Assembly: GCF_014649855.1 (NCBI RefSeq)
Contig: NZ_BMTV01000002.1
Coordinates: 174,511 to 238,510, forward strand
Length of the DNA: 64,000 nt
Source: Streptomyces roseolus
Lineage (GTDB): Bacteria; Actinomycetota; Actinomycetes; Streptomycetales; Streptomycetaceae
Direction of reading: 5' to 3'
Below the pieces are notes generated by a model. It made no database searches. It had not been told where the DNA came from and was given only the letters and a program-made list of their open reading frames with translations. This document shows, piece after piece, positions 7,607 to 15,899 of the stretch. Numbering within the stretch: position 1 is the stretch's first letter; each line of letters begins with the position of its first letter. The position numbers and the translations under genes are program-made.

Positions 7607-10600
7607 ATGTCCTGGCTGTCCAGATTCAGCCTCGCGCAACGGGCCCTGATCGGGCTGATGTCCATCGTCGCCGTCGTCTTCGGACTGATAGCGATCCCCC
7701 AGCTGAAGCAGCAGCTGTTCCCGTCGATCGAGCTCCCGATGGTCTCGATCATCGCCCCCTACCAGGGCGCCTCTCCCGACGTGGTCGAGAAGCAGGTCGT
7801 CGAGCCGCTGGAGAACAACCTCAAGGCCGTCGACGGCATCAAGGGCATCACGTCCACCGCCTCCGAGGGCAGCGCCGTCATCATGGCCTCCTTCGACTAC
7901 GGGGACGAGTCGACCAAGCAGCTCGTCGCCGACGTCCAGCAGGCCGTCAACCGCGCCCGGGCGCTGCTGCCCGACACGGTCGACCCGCAGGTGGTGGCCG
8001 GCTCCACCGACGACATCCCGACCGTCGTCCTCGCCGCCACCTCCGACCGGGACCAGCAGGCCCTCGCCGACCAGCTGGAGCGGACCGTCGTCCCGGCCCT
8101 GGAGGACATCGACGGCGTCGGCCAGGTCAGCATCGACGGCGTGCAGGACCTCCAGGTCTCCGTCACCCCCGACGAGCGCAAGCTCGCCGCGGCCGGCCTG
8201 ACCTCCATGAACCTCGCCGAGGCGCTCCGGAACGGCGGCGGCACCGTGCCCGCCGGCTCCTTCTCCGAGGCCGGCAAGAGCCGCACCGTCCAGGTCGGCG
8301 GCGGCTACACCTCGCTCCAGCAGATCCAGGACCTCCGCGTCAAGCCCGCGCGGGGCAAGGCCGTCCGGCTCGCCGACGTCGCCACCGTGGAGCAGGAGGA
8401 GTCCGCCCGGGTCTCGCTGACCCGCACCAACGGCAAGCCCAGCCTGGCCGTCATGGCCACCATGGACAAGGACGGCAGCGCCGTCGCCATCTCCGAGGCC
8501 GTCGAGGAGAAGCTGCCCGGGCTGCGGGAGCAGCTGGGCGCCGGCGCCCAGCTGACCGTCGTGTCCGACCAGGGCCCGGCCGTCGCCAAGTCGATCTCGG
8601 GCCTCACCACCGAGGGCGCCCTCGGCCTCGTCATGGCCGTCCTGGTGATCCTGGTCTTCCTCGCCTCGGTCCGCTCGACGCTGGTCACCGCGGTCTCCAT
8701 CCCGCTCTCGGTCGTCCTCGCGCTGATCGTGCTGTGGACCCGCGACCTCTCGCTCAACGTGCTGACGCTCGGCGCGCTCACCATCGCCATCGGCCGGGTC
8801 GTCGACGACTCGATCGTGGTCCTGGAGAACATCAAGCGCCACCTCGGTTACGGCGAGGACCGCCAGTCGGCGATCATCACCGCGGTGAAGGAGGTGGCCG
8901 GCGCGGTCACCTCCTCGACCCTGACCACCGTCGCCGTCTTCCTGCCGATCGGCCTGGTCGGCGGCATGGTCGGCGAGCTGTTCGGCTCCTTCAGCCTCAC
9001 CGTGACGGCCGCCCTGCTGGCCTCGCTGCTCGTCTCCCTGACGGTCGTGCCGGTGCTCTCGTACTGGTTCCTGCGCGCTCCCAAGGGCACCTCCGAGGAT
9101 CCCGACGAGGCCCGCAGGCTCGCCGAGGAGAAGGAGGCGAAGAGCCGCCTCCAGCGCGCGTACGTGCCGGTCCTCCGCTTCGCCACCCGCCGCCGCCTCA
9201 CCAGCGTCGCCATCGCCCTCGTCGTCCTGGTCGTCACCTTCGGCATGGCGCCGCTGCTGAAGACCAACTTCTTCGACCAGGGCGACCAGCCGGTCCTGAC
9301 GGTCAAGCAGAAGCTGGAGCCGGGGACCTCCCTGGACGCCTCCGACGAGGCCGCGAAGAAGATCGAGAAGGTCCTCGCGGACACCGAGGGCGTCAAGGAC
9401 TACCAGGTCACCGTCGGCTCCTCCGGCTTCATGGCGGCCTTCGGCGGCGGCACCGGCGCCAACCAGGCCTCCTTCCAGGTAACCCTGGAGGAGTCCGCCT
9501 CGTACGAGAAGACCCGCGACGCCATCGAGTCGGCCCTCGGGAAGCTCGACGGCGTCGGCGACACCTCGATCTCGGCCGGCGACGGCTTCGCCGCCCAGGA
9601 CCTGAGCGTCATCGTGAAGGCCGGCGACCGGGAGCTGCTCCAGAAGGCGTCCGAGCAGGTGCGGAAGGCCGTCGCGGAGCTGGAGGACGTCACCGACGTC
9701 CAGAGCGACCTCTCCCAGTCGGTCCCGCGGATCTCCGTGCGGGCCGACGAGAAGGCGGCCGACGCCGGCTTCGACGACGCCACCCTCGGCATGGTCGTCG
9801 CCCAGGCCGTCCGCGGCACCCCCGCCGCCAAGGCCACCCTCGACGACACCGAGCGGGACGTCCTCATCACCTCGGCCGCCCCGGCCACCACCCTCGACCA
9901 GCTGAAGGCGCTGCCCGTCGGCCCGGTGAAGCTCGGTGACATCGCCACCGTCGAGCTCGTCCCCGGCCCGGTCTCCATGACCCGGATCGACGGCGCCCGC
10001 GCGGCGACGATCACGGCCAAGCCGACCACGGACAACACCGGCGCCGTCGGCACCGCGCTCCAGTCGAAGATCGCCGCGCTCGACCTGCCGGAGGGCGCCT
10101 CGGCCTCCGTCGGCGGCGTCTCCGAGGACCAGAACGAGGCCTTCCTCAACCTGTTCCTGGCGATGCTCGCGGCCGTCGCGATCGTCTTCATGCTGCTCGT
10201 CGCGACCTTCCGGTCGCTGGTCCAGCCGCTGATCCTGCTGGTCTCCATCCCGTTCGCCGCCACCGGCGCCATCGGCCTGCTGGTCGCGACCGGCACCGCG
10301 ATGGGCGTCCCGGCGATGATCGGCATGCTGATGCTCATCGGCATCGTCGTCACCAACGCGATCGTCCTGATCGACCTGATCAACCAGTACCGGGCCCAGG
10401 GGTACGGCGTCGTCGAGGCCGTCGTCGAGGGCGGCCGGCACCGGCTCCGCCCGATCCTGATGACCGCACTGGCGACGATCTTCGCCCTGCTGCCGATGGC
10501 CCTCGGCATCACCGGCGAGGGCGGCTTCATCGCCCAGCCGCTCGCCGTGGTCGTCATCGGCGGCCTGATCAGCTCGACCCTGCTGACCCTCCTGCTCGTC

Positions 10601-10771
10601 CCGACGCTCTACGCGATGGTCGAGCTCCGCAAGGAGCGCCGCGCGAAGAAGAAGGCGGCGAAGAAGGGCGCGAAGAAGACCGTCAAGGGCAAGGACGGCG
10701 AGCAGAAGGTGATTCCGGAGCAGCCGGACGTCACCCCGCTCGACGCGAGCCTGCTCGACGCCCTGGACTGA
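7607..10771 (+). CDS. RND-type efflux permease (AcrB/MMPL superfamily)
   Basis: A 1054-residue transporter with the classical duplicated RND plan: one N-terminal helix, a large extracytoplasmic domain, a block of helices, then the same again, for about twelve membrane segments. The first repeat shows GRVVDDSIVVLENIKRH and the second TNAIVLIDLINQYR, both typical of proton-driven RND pumps. The C-terminus is a Lys-rich cytoplasmic tail (KKKAAKKGAKKTVKGK). The ATG at 7607 has GGAAGAGAG seven bases upstream. No membrane-fusion protein or outer-membrane partner is encoded nearby, as expected in a monoderm. Substrate unknown. Confidence 0.92.
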   Translation: MSWLSRFSLAQRALIGLMSIVAVVFGLIAIPQLKQQLFPSIELPMVSIIAPYQGASPDVVEKQVVEPLENNLKAVDGIKGITSTASEGSAVIMASFDYGDESTKQLVADVQQAVNRARALLPDTVDPQVVAGSTDDIPTVVLAATSDRDQQALADQLERTVVPALEDIDGVGQVSIDGVQDLQVSVTPDERKLAAAGLTSMNLAEALRNGGGTVPAGSFSEAGKSRTVQVGGGYTSLQQIQDLRVKPARGKAVRLADVATVEQEESARVSLTRTNGKPSLAVMATMDKDGSAVAISEAVEEKLPGLREQLGAGAQLTVVSDQGPAVAKSISGLTTEGALGLVMAVLVILVFLASVRSTLVTAVSIPLSVVLALIVLWTRDLSLNVLTLGALTIAIGRVVDDSIVVLENIKRHLGYGEDRQSAIITAVKEVAGAVTSSTLTTVAVFLPIGLVGGMVGELFGSFSLTVTAALLASLLVSLTVVPVLSYWFLRAPKGTSEDPDEARRLAEEKEAKSRLQRAYVPVLRFATRRRLTSVAIALVVLVVTFGMAPLLKTNFFDQGDQPVLTVKQKLEPGTSLDASDEAAKKIEKVLADTEGVKDYQVTVGSSGFMAAFGGGTGANQASFQVTLEESASYEKTRDAIESALGKLDGVGDTSISAGDGFAAQDLSVIVKAGDRELLQKASEQVRKAVAELEDVTDVQSDLSQSVPRISVRADEKAADAGFDDATLGMVVAQAVRGTPAAKATLDDTERDVLITSAAPATTLDQLKALPVGPVKLGDIATVELVPGPVSMTRIDGARAATITAKPTTDNTGAVGTALQSKIAALDLPEGASASVGGVSEDQNEAFLNLFLAMLAAVAIVFMLLVATFRSLVQPLILLVSIPFAATGAIGLLVATGTAMGVPAMIGMLMLIGIVVTNAIVLIDLINQYRAQGYGVVEAVVEGGRHRLRPILMTALATIFALLPMALGITGEGGFIAQPLAVVVIGGLISSTLLTLLLVPTLYAMVELRKERRAKKKAAKKGAKKTVKGKDGEQKVIPEQPDVTPLDASLLDALD

Positions 10772-10790
10772 GGTCCCGGCCGGCAGGCGA

Positions 10791-10824
10791 AAGGGGCGGC
10801 CCACGGACTCGTGGGCCGCCCCTT
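10791..10824. terminator. Bidirectional terminator between the RND permease and nadA
   Basis: A perfect 15-bp stem (AAGGGGCGGCCCACG and its complement) closes a GACT loop. It is flanked by A and T bases on both sides and lies between two convergent genes, so it can serve both. Confidence 0.88.
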
Positions 10825-10847
10825 CCGGCGTACGTGCGGGAGAACCG

Positions 10848-12041
10848 TTACGGCAGGGCCAGCATCCGCTCCAGCGCCAGCTTCGCGAACGACTCCGTCT
10901 CCCGGTCGACCTCGATCCGGTTGACGAGGTTGCCCTCGGCCAGCGACTCCAGCGTCCACACCAGGTGCGGCAGGTCGATCCGGTTCATGGTGGAGCAGAA
11001 GCAGACCGTCTTGTCGAGGAAGACGATCTCCTTGCCCTGGTCGGCGTAACGGTTCGCCAGGCGGCGGACCAGGTTCAGCTCCGTGCCGATGGCCCACTTC
11101 GAGCCGGCCGGGGCCGCCTCCAGGGTGTTGATGATGTACTCGGTCGAGCCCACGTGGTCCGCGGCGGCGACGACCTCGTGCTTGCACTCCGGGTGGACCA
11201 GCACGTTCACGCCGGGGATCCGGGCGCGCACGTCCTCGACCGACTCCAGCGAGAAGCGGCCGTGCACCGAGCAGTGGCCCCGCCACAGGATCATCTTGGC
11301 GGCGCGCAGCTCCTCGGCGGTGAGCCCGCCGTTGGGCTTGTGCGGGTTGTAGACCACGCAGTCGTCCAGGGACATGCCCAGGTCGCGGACGGCGGTGTTG
11401 CGGCCCAGGTGCTGGTCCGGGAGGAAGAGGACCTTCTCGCCCTGCTCGAAGGCCCAGTTCAGCGCCCGCTCGGCGTTGGACGAGGTGCAGATGGTGCCCC
11501 CGTGCTTGCCGGTGAAGGCCTTGATGTCCGCCGAGGAGTTCATGTACGAGACGGGCACGGTGACGTCCGCGATCCCGGCCTCGGTCAGCACGTCCCAGCA
11601 TTCGGCGACCTGCTCGGCGGTGGCCATGTCGGCCATCGAGCAGCCGGCCGCGAGGTCCGGCAGGACGACCTTCTGGTCGTCGCCGGTGAGGATGTCGGCC
11701 GACTCGGCCATGAAGTGCACGCCGCAGAAGACGATGTACTCGGCCTCCGGCTTGGCGGCGGCGTCACGGGCGAGCTTGAAGGAGTCTCCGGTGACGTCGG
11801 CGAACTGGATGACCTCGTCGCGCTGGTAGTGGTGGCCGAGCACGAAGACCTTGTCCCCGAGCTTCTCCTTGGCCGCCCGGGCCCGCTCCACCAGGTCCGG
11901 GTCGGAGGGAGACGGCAGGTCGCCGGGACATTCCACGCCGCGCTCGCTCTTCGGGTCGGCCTCGCGACCGAGCAGCAGCAGGGCGAGCGGCGTCGGCTGG
12001 ACGTCCAGGGTGGGGTTCTGGGCGGTGGTCACGTCACGCAC
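10848..12041 (-). CDS. nadA: Quinolinate synthase A
   Basis: A 397-residue NadA, which condenses iminoaspartate with dihydroxyacetone phosphate to quinolinate in de novo NAD synthesis using a [4Fe-4S] cluster. Likely cluster cysteines are Cys134 (GCSMADM), Cys257 (RGHCSVHG) and Cys347/349 (VCFCSTMN). Other signatures are LGHHYQRDE and VLVHPECKHEV. The N-terminal ~45 residues are longer than in E. coli NadA. GTG starts at 12041 and 12032 are both possible behind GAAAGGG. nadB and nadC are not adjacent in this window. It is divergent from the Fe-S insertion gene erpA. Confidence 0.95.
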   Translation of the reverse strand: MRDVTTAQNPTLDVQPTPLALLLLGREADPKSERGVECPGDLPSPSDPDLVERARAAKEKLGDKVFVLGHHYQRDEVIQFADVTGDSFKLARDAAAKPEAEYIVFCGVHFMAESADILTGDDQKVVLPDLAAGCSMADMATAEQVAECWDVLTEAGIADVTVPVSYMNSSADIKAFTGKHGGTICTSSNAERALNWAFEQGEKVLFLPDQHLGRNTAVRDLGMSLDDCVVYNPHKPNGGLTAEELRAAKMILWRGHCSVHGRFSLESVEDVRARIPGVNVLVHPECKHEVVAAADHVGSTEYIINTLEAAPAGSKWAIGTELNLVRRLANRYADQGKEIVFLDKTVCFCSTMNRIDLPHLVWTLESLAEGNLVNRIEVDRETESFAKLALERMLALP

Positions 12042-12073
12042 CCTTTCTTCGGGGGGAGCTTCAAAAGCCTTTT

Positions 12074-12143
12074 CGTCTAAATGACGCTATCTATCATAAC
12101 CCCTTCACGTCATTCTGACGATGGCCATAGTGTCGATGTGACG
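12074..12143. promoter_or_regulatory. Three CGTC-N5-GACG palindromes, candidate operator array
   Basis: Three 13-bp sites of the form CGTC-N5-GACG stand at 12074-12086, 12108-12120 and 12131-12143; the last has TGTC in the left arm. The first two share CGTCATTNNGACG when one is read in reverse. They sit in an unusually AT-rich stretch between divergent nadA and erpA. Arrays like this are typical of repressor operators. The regulator is not identifiable from sequence; an NAD-related repressor is a guess. Confidence 0.5.
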
Positions 12144-12207
12144 AATTCGCCCTCCGCGTCTCTGGACAGGGTGTGCGAGCATGAAGGAGGGAAATCCCAC
12201 CCGACCC

Positions 12208-12233
12208 GGAATGAATCCGGGGCACCGCCGGTT
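12208..12233 (+). promoter_or_regulatory. SigR-like promoter upstream of erpA
   Basis: GGAAT at 12208-12212 and GTT at 12231-12233 are separated by exactly 18 bases, fitting the SigR (disulfide-stress sigma factor) consensus GGAAT-N18-GTT. The start codon of erpA is 45 bases further on, a normal leader length. Motif fit is seen; activity is inferred. Confidence 0.6.
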
Positions 12234-12278
12234 GTCACCGTCGGCAAGCAGTCTCCGTACAACCCGGGAGAGATGTAG

Positions 12279-12635
12279 ATGTCCGTATCGGACGAGACCA
12301 GCACCGTCACCGACGGCATCCTTCTGAGCGACGCCGCCGCGGCCAAGGTCAAGGCTCTGCTCGACCAGGAAGGCCGTGACGACCTCGCGCTGCGCGTCGC
12401 CGTCCAGCCCGGCGGCTGCTCCGGCCTCCGCTACCAGCTGTTCTTCGACGAGCGCTCGCTCGACGGCGACGTCGTCAAGGACTTCGACGGCGTCAAGGTC
12501 GTCACCGACCGCATGAGCGCCCCGTACCTCGGCGGTGCCTCGATCGACTTCGTCGACACCATCGAGAAGCAGGGCTTCACGATCGACAACCCGAACGCCA
12601 CCGGCTCCTGCGCCTGCGGCGACTCGTTCAGCTAA
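12279..12635 (+). CDS. erpA: Iron-sulfur cluster insertion protein, ErpA/HesB family
   Basis: A 118-residue A-type Fe-S carrier. The three cluster-binding cysteines are present: Cys47 in PGGCSGLRY and Cys111/Cys113 in GSCACGDSF near the C-terminus. These proteins take a cluster from the scaffold and insert it into apo-enzymes. A GGGAGAG ribosome site precedes the ATG. It is divergent from nadA, itself a 4Fe-4S enzyme, and lies behind a SigR-like promoter, which would fit cluster repair under thiol stress. Confidence 0.95.
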   Translation: MSVSDETSTVTDGILLSDAAAAKVKALLDQEGRDDLALRVAVQPGGCSGLRYQLFFDERSLDGDVVKDFDGVKVVTDRMSAPYLGGASIDFVDTIEKQGFTIDNPNATGSCACGDSFS

Positions 12636-12653
12636 ACCGTCGCGGAGCGCCGA

Positions 12654-12699
12654 AGAGGGCGGTGGCCCGGGAGACCGACCTCCCGGGCCACCGCCCTCT
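12654..12699. terminator. Strong hairpin between erpA and the convergent membrane-protein gene
   Basis: A perfect 19-bp stem (AGAGGGCGGTGGCCCGGGA and complement) with an 8-base loop. It lies between two convergent stops, so it is likely bidirectional. Confidence 0.88.
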
Positions 12700-12714
12700 C
12701 CGCGTGCCCGGCGA

Positions 12715-14208
12715 CTACCGGCGGGGCACCGCCTCCCCGCTCGCCGCGTCCACCACGGGACGGCCGCCCAGCGGCGCCGCCAGGGTCACCTCCACGGTGA
12801 TCTCCTTGGCGACCAGGATGCAGGCCGCCTGGTCCGGGTCCCGCAGCTTCTCCTCGATCCGCACCCGCACCTGCCGCGGGTCCTCCGCGGCGTGCGCCGT
12901 GTACGTGTGGCACACCCCGCCCCAGAAGGTCACGGCGAGCGTCCGTCCGTCACCGCCGACCGTGAACGACTCGATCCGCCGCACCGGCGCCGTCCCGTCG
13001 GAGGGCTCCGGCGCGACCGGCTCGGGCGACGGAGCCGCCGGCGGCACCAGGAACTCCGCCGCCACCGCCGTCGAGGTCACCGTGTACGGCGCCGAGTCCG
13101 CCGGGTCCGCGGTGAACAGCCACGTCGGCACGAGGAGCCGCCCGTCCGCCGTGTCCGTCGCCGCCAGGCCGAGCACCGCACCCGTCACCGGCACCTGGCG
13201 CGGCTGGGCCACGTCCACGGCCGTCCGGCAGGGCGCGTCCTTCCCGGGCCCGTCCTTCCCCGGCGTGACCGGCGCGTCCGGCGCCTGCGGCTCCCCGGCC
13301 GGCGGATCCGTCGCGCAGCCGCCGATGCCGATCGGACCCGTGCCCCTCGACGTCTCGTTCAGCCGCGCCAGCGCCCGCTCCGCCGACACCACCGGATACG
13401 TCGCGCCCTCCACCGGCTCCTTCAGCGTCCCGCTGCCCGCCACCGGACGCCCGTCCGGGCCGATGTGCAGCCCCGTCGACCAGCCGTAGGTGGGCAGCCC
13501 GCCGATCACCGGGTCGGCGTTCACCACCCGCACCGAACCGTTCATCACCTGCGTCGCCGACACCTTGGCGTCGTCCTGCCCCAGCGCCTTCAGCACCGGA
13601 GCGGCCGCCGCCCTCGCCGCGGCCTCGCTCACCGGGGAGCCGCCCGTCGGGGGCTTCGCCTCGCCCGGCGGCGGACACGCCCTGCCCTTCAGACAGGTGT
13701 CGCCGGCCGGACCGCCGTCGTACCAGGAGTACGTCCAGCTCCCCGGCGCCTGCCGCGCCACGTCCAGGCGTGGCCCCTGCCCGTCCTTCTCGGGCCTGAT
13801 CGTCCACACGTCCCCGATCAGCGCCGGGCGTCCCTCGATGCCGAGGACCCCGGCCAGCCTGGCCACCTCCTCGGAGGTGACCAGGCCCTTCGGCCGGTGG
13901 ACCGCGGCCGACGAGGGCCCTTGGGGGAGTGGGCCCTCGGCTCTGTAGACCGTCCCGTCCGGGCCGCCGCCCGGATCGGGCTCGCCCGGCGCGATCCCCG
14001 CGCCCGGGGCCGTGCCGCCGCTCCCGCCCCCGAGCCGCAGGAGCGGCGGCGCGGCCGCCGCGTCCGCGGCCTCCGCCCCGGTCCGGGGTCTGTCGTCGTC
14101 ACCGGCGGCCGTCAGATACAGCCCACCGCCTCCGGCCAGCAGCACACCCGCCGCCACCGAGGCGACGAGCGCGGTCCGTCGCCCGCGTCCGCTCTCCGTA
14201 CCGCTCAC
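12715..14208 (-). CDS. Membrane-anchored conserved actinomycete protein
   Basis: A 497-residue protein with one N-terminal membrane segment (ALVASVAAGVLLAGGGGLYLTAAG), then a low-complexity Gly/Ala/Pro linker to about residue 110 and a large presumed extracytoplasmic region. Cysteines near TCLKGRACPPPG, GGCATDPP and DAPCRTAV, and later VCHTY and AACILVA, could form disulfides outside the cell. I recognise it as a conserved Streptomyces hypothetical, sometimes called a large membrane protein, without a known domain. GTG start with GGGAG upstream. Confidence 0.75.
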   Translation of the reverse strand: MSGTESGRGRRTALVASVAAGVLLAGGGGLYLTAAGDDDRPRTGAEAADAAAAPPLLRLGGGSGGTAPGAGIAPGEPDPGGGPDGTVYRAEGPLPQGPSSAAVHRPKGLVTSEEVARLAGVLGIEGRPALIGDVWTIRPEKDGQGPRLDVARQAPGSWTYSWYDGGPAGDTCLKGRACPPPGEAKPPTGGSPVSEAAARAAAAPVLKALGQDDAKVSATQVMNGSVRVVNADPVIGGLPTYGWSTGLHIGPDGRPVAGSGTLKEPVEGATYPVVSAERALARLNETSRGTGPIGIGGCATDPPAGEPQAPDAPVTPGKDGPGKDAPCRTAVDVAQPRQVPVTGAVLGLAATDTADGRLLVPTWLFTADPADSAPYTVTSTAVAAEFLVPPAAPSPEPVAPEPSDGTAPVRRIESFTVGGDGRTLAVTFWGGVCHTYTAHAAEDPRQVRVRIEEKLRDPDQAACILVAKEITVEVTLAAPLGGRPVVDAASGEAVPRR

Positions 14209-14275
14209 CGCAACGCTCCCTCGTGTCGTTCGGACACCGGTGGGACGGGGCGGGGGCGCGGTCGGTTCCGTCCCG

Positions 14276-14482
14276 TCAGCCGCCGTACTCGGCGGTGGCG
14301 GCGATCAGCCGCGCCGACGCGTCCGGGACGACCACCCCGTGGATCGAGGCGGGGGAGACCGGGGCCGGCGCCGGATCGGCCGGCGTCACCCAGTGCGGGA
14401 CCATCCGGGCACTGGCCCCGCGCAGCTCGGCGAGGCTCAGTTCGGACTCGTGTCGCTCGCGGGGAGCGGGATACGTGGTCAT
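14276..14482 (-). CDS. Small hypothetical protein
   Basis: A 68-residue open frame beginning MTTYPAPRERHESELSLAELRGASARMVPHW, with codon use like its neighbours. The ribosome site is poor, though TCCGGAGG lies about 24 bases upstream. It is read in the same direction as, and 67 bases before, the membrane-anchored protein gene. No domain is recognised. It is probably a real small gene, but it could be a chance frame. Confidence 0.5.
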   Translation of the reverse strand: MTTYPAPRERHESELSLAELRGASARMVPHWVTPADPAPAPVSPASIHGVVVPDASARLIAATAEYGG

Positions 14483-14615
14483 GGGCGCACCGTATGCACC
14501 ACCCGCCTCCGGAGAAAAGGCCTACTCTGGGGTAGTTTCCACTGTTCGGCAGCGGCCCCCGCAGCGGCTACCGTGGATCGTCATCGCCCTTTACACCCGC
14601 AGGAGCGTCCCAGCC

Positions 14616-15590
14616 GTGCGTATCGCAGTCACCGGCTCCATCGCCACCGACCACCTCATGACCTTCCCCGGCCGGTTCGCCGACCAGCTCGTGGCCGACC
14701 AGCTCCACACGGTGTCCCTGTCCTTCCTCGTGGACAACCTCGACGTCCGGCGCGGCGGCGTCGGCCCCAACATCTGCTTCGGCATGGGCCAGCTCGGCGG
14801 CAACCCGATCCTCGTCGGCGCGGCCGGCTACGACTTCGACGAGTACCGCGCCTGGCTCGACCGCCACGGCGTCGACACCGGCTCGGTCCGCATCTCCGAG
14901 GTCCTGCACACCGCGCGCTTCGTCTGCACCACGGACAAGGACCACAACCAGATCGGCTCCTTCTACACCGGCGCCATGAGCGAGGCCCGCCTCATCGAGC
15001 TCAAGGCCGTCGCGGACCGGGTCGGCGGGCTCGACCTCGTCCTCATCGGCGCCGACGACCCCGAGGCGATGCTCCGCCACACCGAGGAGTGCCGGACCCG
15101 GGGCATCCCCTTCGCGGCGGACTTCTCGCAGCAGATCGCGCGGATGAACGGCGAGGAGATCCGCACGCTCCTCGACGGGGCGACGTACCTCTTCTCCAAC
15201 GAGTACGAGAAGGGCCTCATCGAGTCGAAGACCGGCTGGACCGACGAGGAGATCCTGTCCCGCGTCGGCCACCGCGTCACCACGCTCGGCTCGCGCGGCG
15301 TCCGCATCGAGCGCGTCGGCGAGCCCGCGATCGAGGTCGCCTGCCCGGAGGAGGAGGCCAAGGTCGACCCCACCGGCGTCGGCGACGCCTTCCGCGCGGG
15401 CTTCCTCACGGGCCTGTCGTGGGGCGTCGGCCTGGAGCGGGCGGCGCAGATCGGCTGCATGCTGGCGACGCTGGTCATCGAGACGCTCGGCACGCAGGAG
15501 TACACGCTGCGCCGCGCCAACTTCATCGAGCGCTTCACCAAGGCCTACGGCGAAGAAGCCACCACGGAACTCCAGACCCACCTCTCCTGA
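14616..15590 (+). CDS. PfkB-family carbohydrate/nucleoside kinase
   Basis: A 324-residue ribokinase-superfamily kinase. The N-terminal motif (GGVGPNICFGMGQLGG) and the C-terminal catalytic motif DPTGVGDAFRAGFLTGL, carrying the anion hole and catalytic aspartate, are intact. It resembles the adenosine/sugar kinase branch; the actual acceptor is not determinable. The frame is open far upstream, but the GTG at 14616 has AGGAG ten bases before it and begins the family N-terminus (RIAVTGSIATDHL). It is followed by a hairpin cluster that should terminate it. Confidence 0.9.
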   Translation: MRIAVTGSIATDHLMTFPGRFADQLVADQLHTVSLSFLVDNLDVRRGGVGPNICFGMGQLGGNPILVGAAGYDFDEYRAWLDRHGVDTGSVRISEVLHTARFVCTTDKDHNQIGSFYTGAMSEARLIELKAVADRVGGLDLVLIGADDPEAMLRHTEECRTRGIPFAADFSQQIARMNGEEIRTLLDGATYLFSNEYEKGLIESKTGWTDEEILSRVGHRVTTLGSRGVRIERVGEPAIEVACPEEEAKVDPTGVGDAFRAGFLTGLSWGVGLERAAQIGCMLATLVIETLGTQEYTLRRANFIERFTKAYGEEATTELQTHLS

Positions 15591-15604
15591 CGAACCGGCC
15601 CACC

Positions 15605-15680
15605 CCCGTGTGGGCATACGTCCCGCTTGGGGGTCCCCCCTGGACGAAGTCCTTGGGGGAGGGACGGGTGGGCACACGGG
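15605..15680 (+). terminator. Nested hairpin after the PfkB kinase gene
   Basis: An inner stem pairs TCCCCCCTGGAC (15634-15645) with GTCCTTGGGGGA around a GAA loop, with two mismatches. An imperfect outer stem pairs 15605-15624 with 15661-15680. It begins 15 bases after the kinase stop and resembles GC-rich intergenic palindromes common in Streptomyces. Confidence 0.65.
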
Positions 15681-15704
15681 ACGGCGCGCTTCAGCCGTGC
15701 CCAG

Positions 15705-15888
15705 GCTCCAGCGCCTGAACCCGCACCTGCTGTACGACGCCGTACCGGTGCGGGTCCAGGCGCAGGAGCGGAGGCACCCGCAAGGGTGCCGTTCCGTTGT
15801 GCCCGCCCTCCCCCGAGCTCTCGGCTTCGCTCGAGCAGGGGGGGACCCCCATCGCCCCTGGCGGAACGCCTGCCCGCAACGGAACGGC
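15705..15888. repeat. Array of three further inverted repeats
   Basis: Arms 15705-15727 and 15747-15769 match at 21 of 23 bases around a loop that itself contains GTACG/CGTAC. A perfect GGCACCC-GCAA-GGGTGCC hairpin follows at 15773-15790. A perfect 12-bp pair (15788-15799 and 15877-15888, GCCGTTCCGTTG) encloses a GAGCTCTCGGCTTCGCTCGAG-type segment seen widely between Streptomyces genes. Together with the preceding hairpin it fills the 309-base gap between two convergent genes. I see no coding frame in it. Confidence 0.75.
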
Positions 15889-15899
15889 GGCACGGGTCG

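Noticed and set aside
7355..10804. A 1149-codon minus-strand open frame across the RND permease gene
   Set aside because: It is an antisense shadow of a high-GC gene: Asp/Gly/Arg/His-rich low-complexity text with no domain, while the plus strand encodes a clear RND transporter.
12081..12278. A 65-codon open frame between nadA and erpA
   Set aside because: Its composition does not look coding (low third-position GC), and it covers the palindromes and the SigR-like promoter, so it is better read as regulatory DNA.
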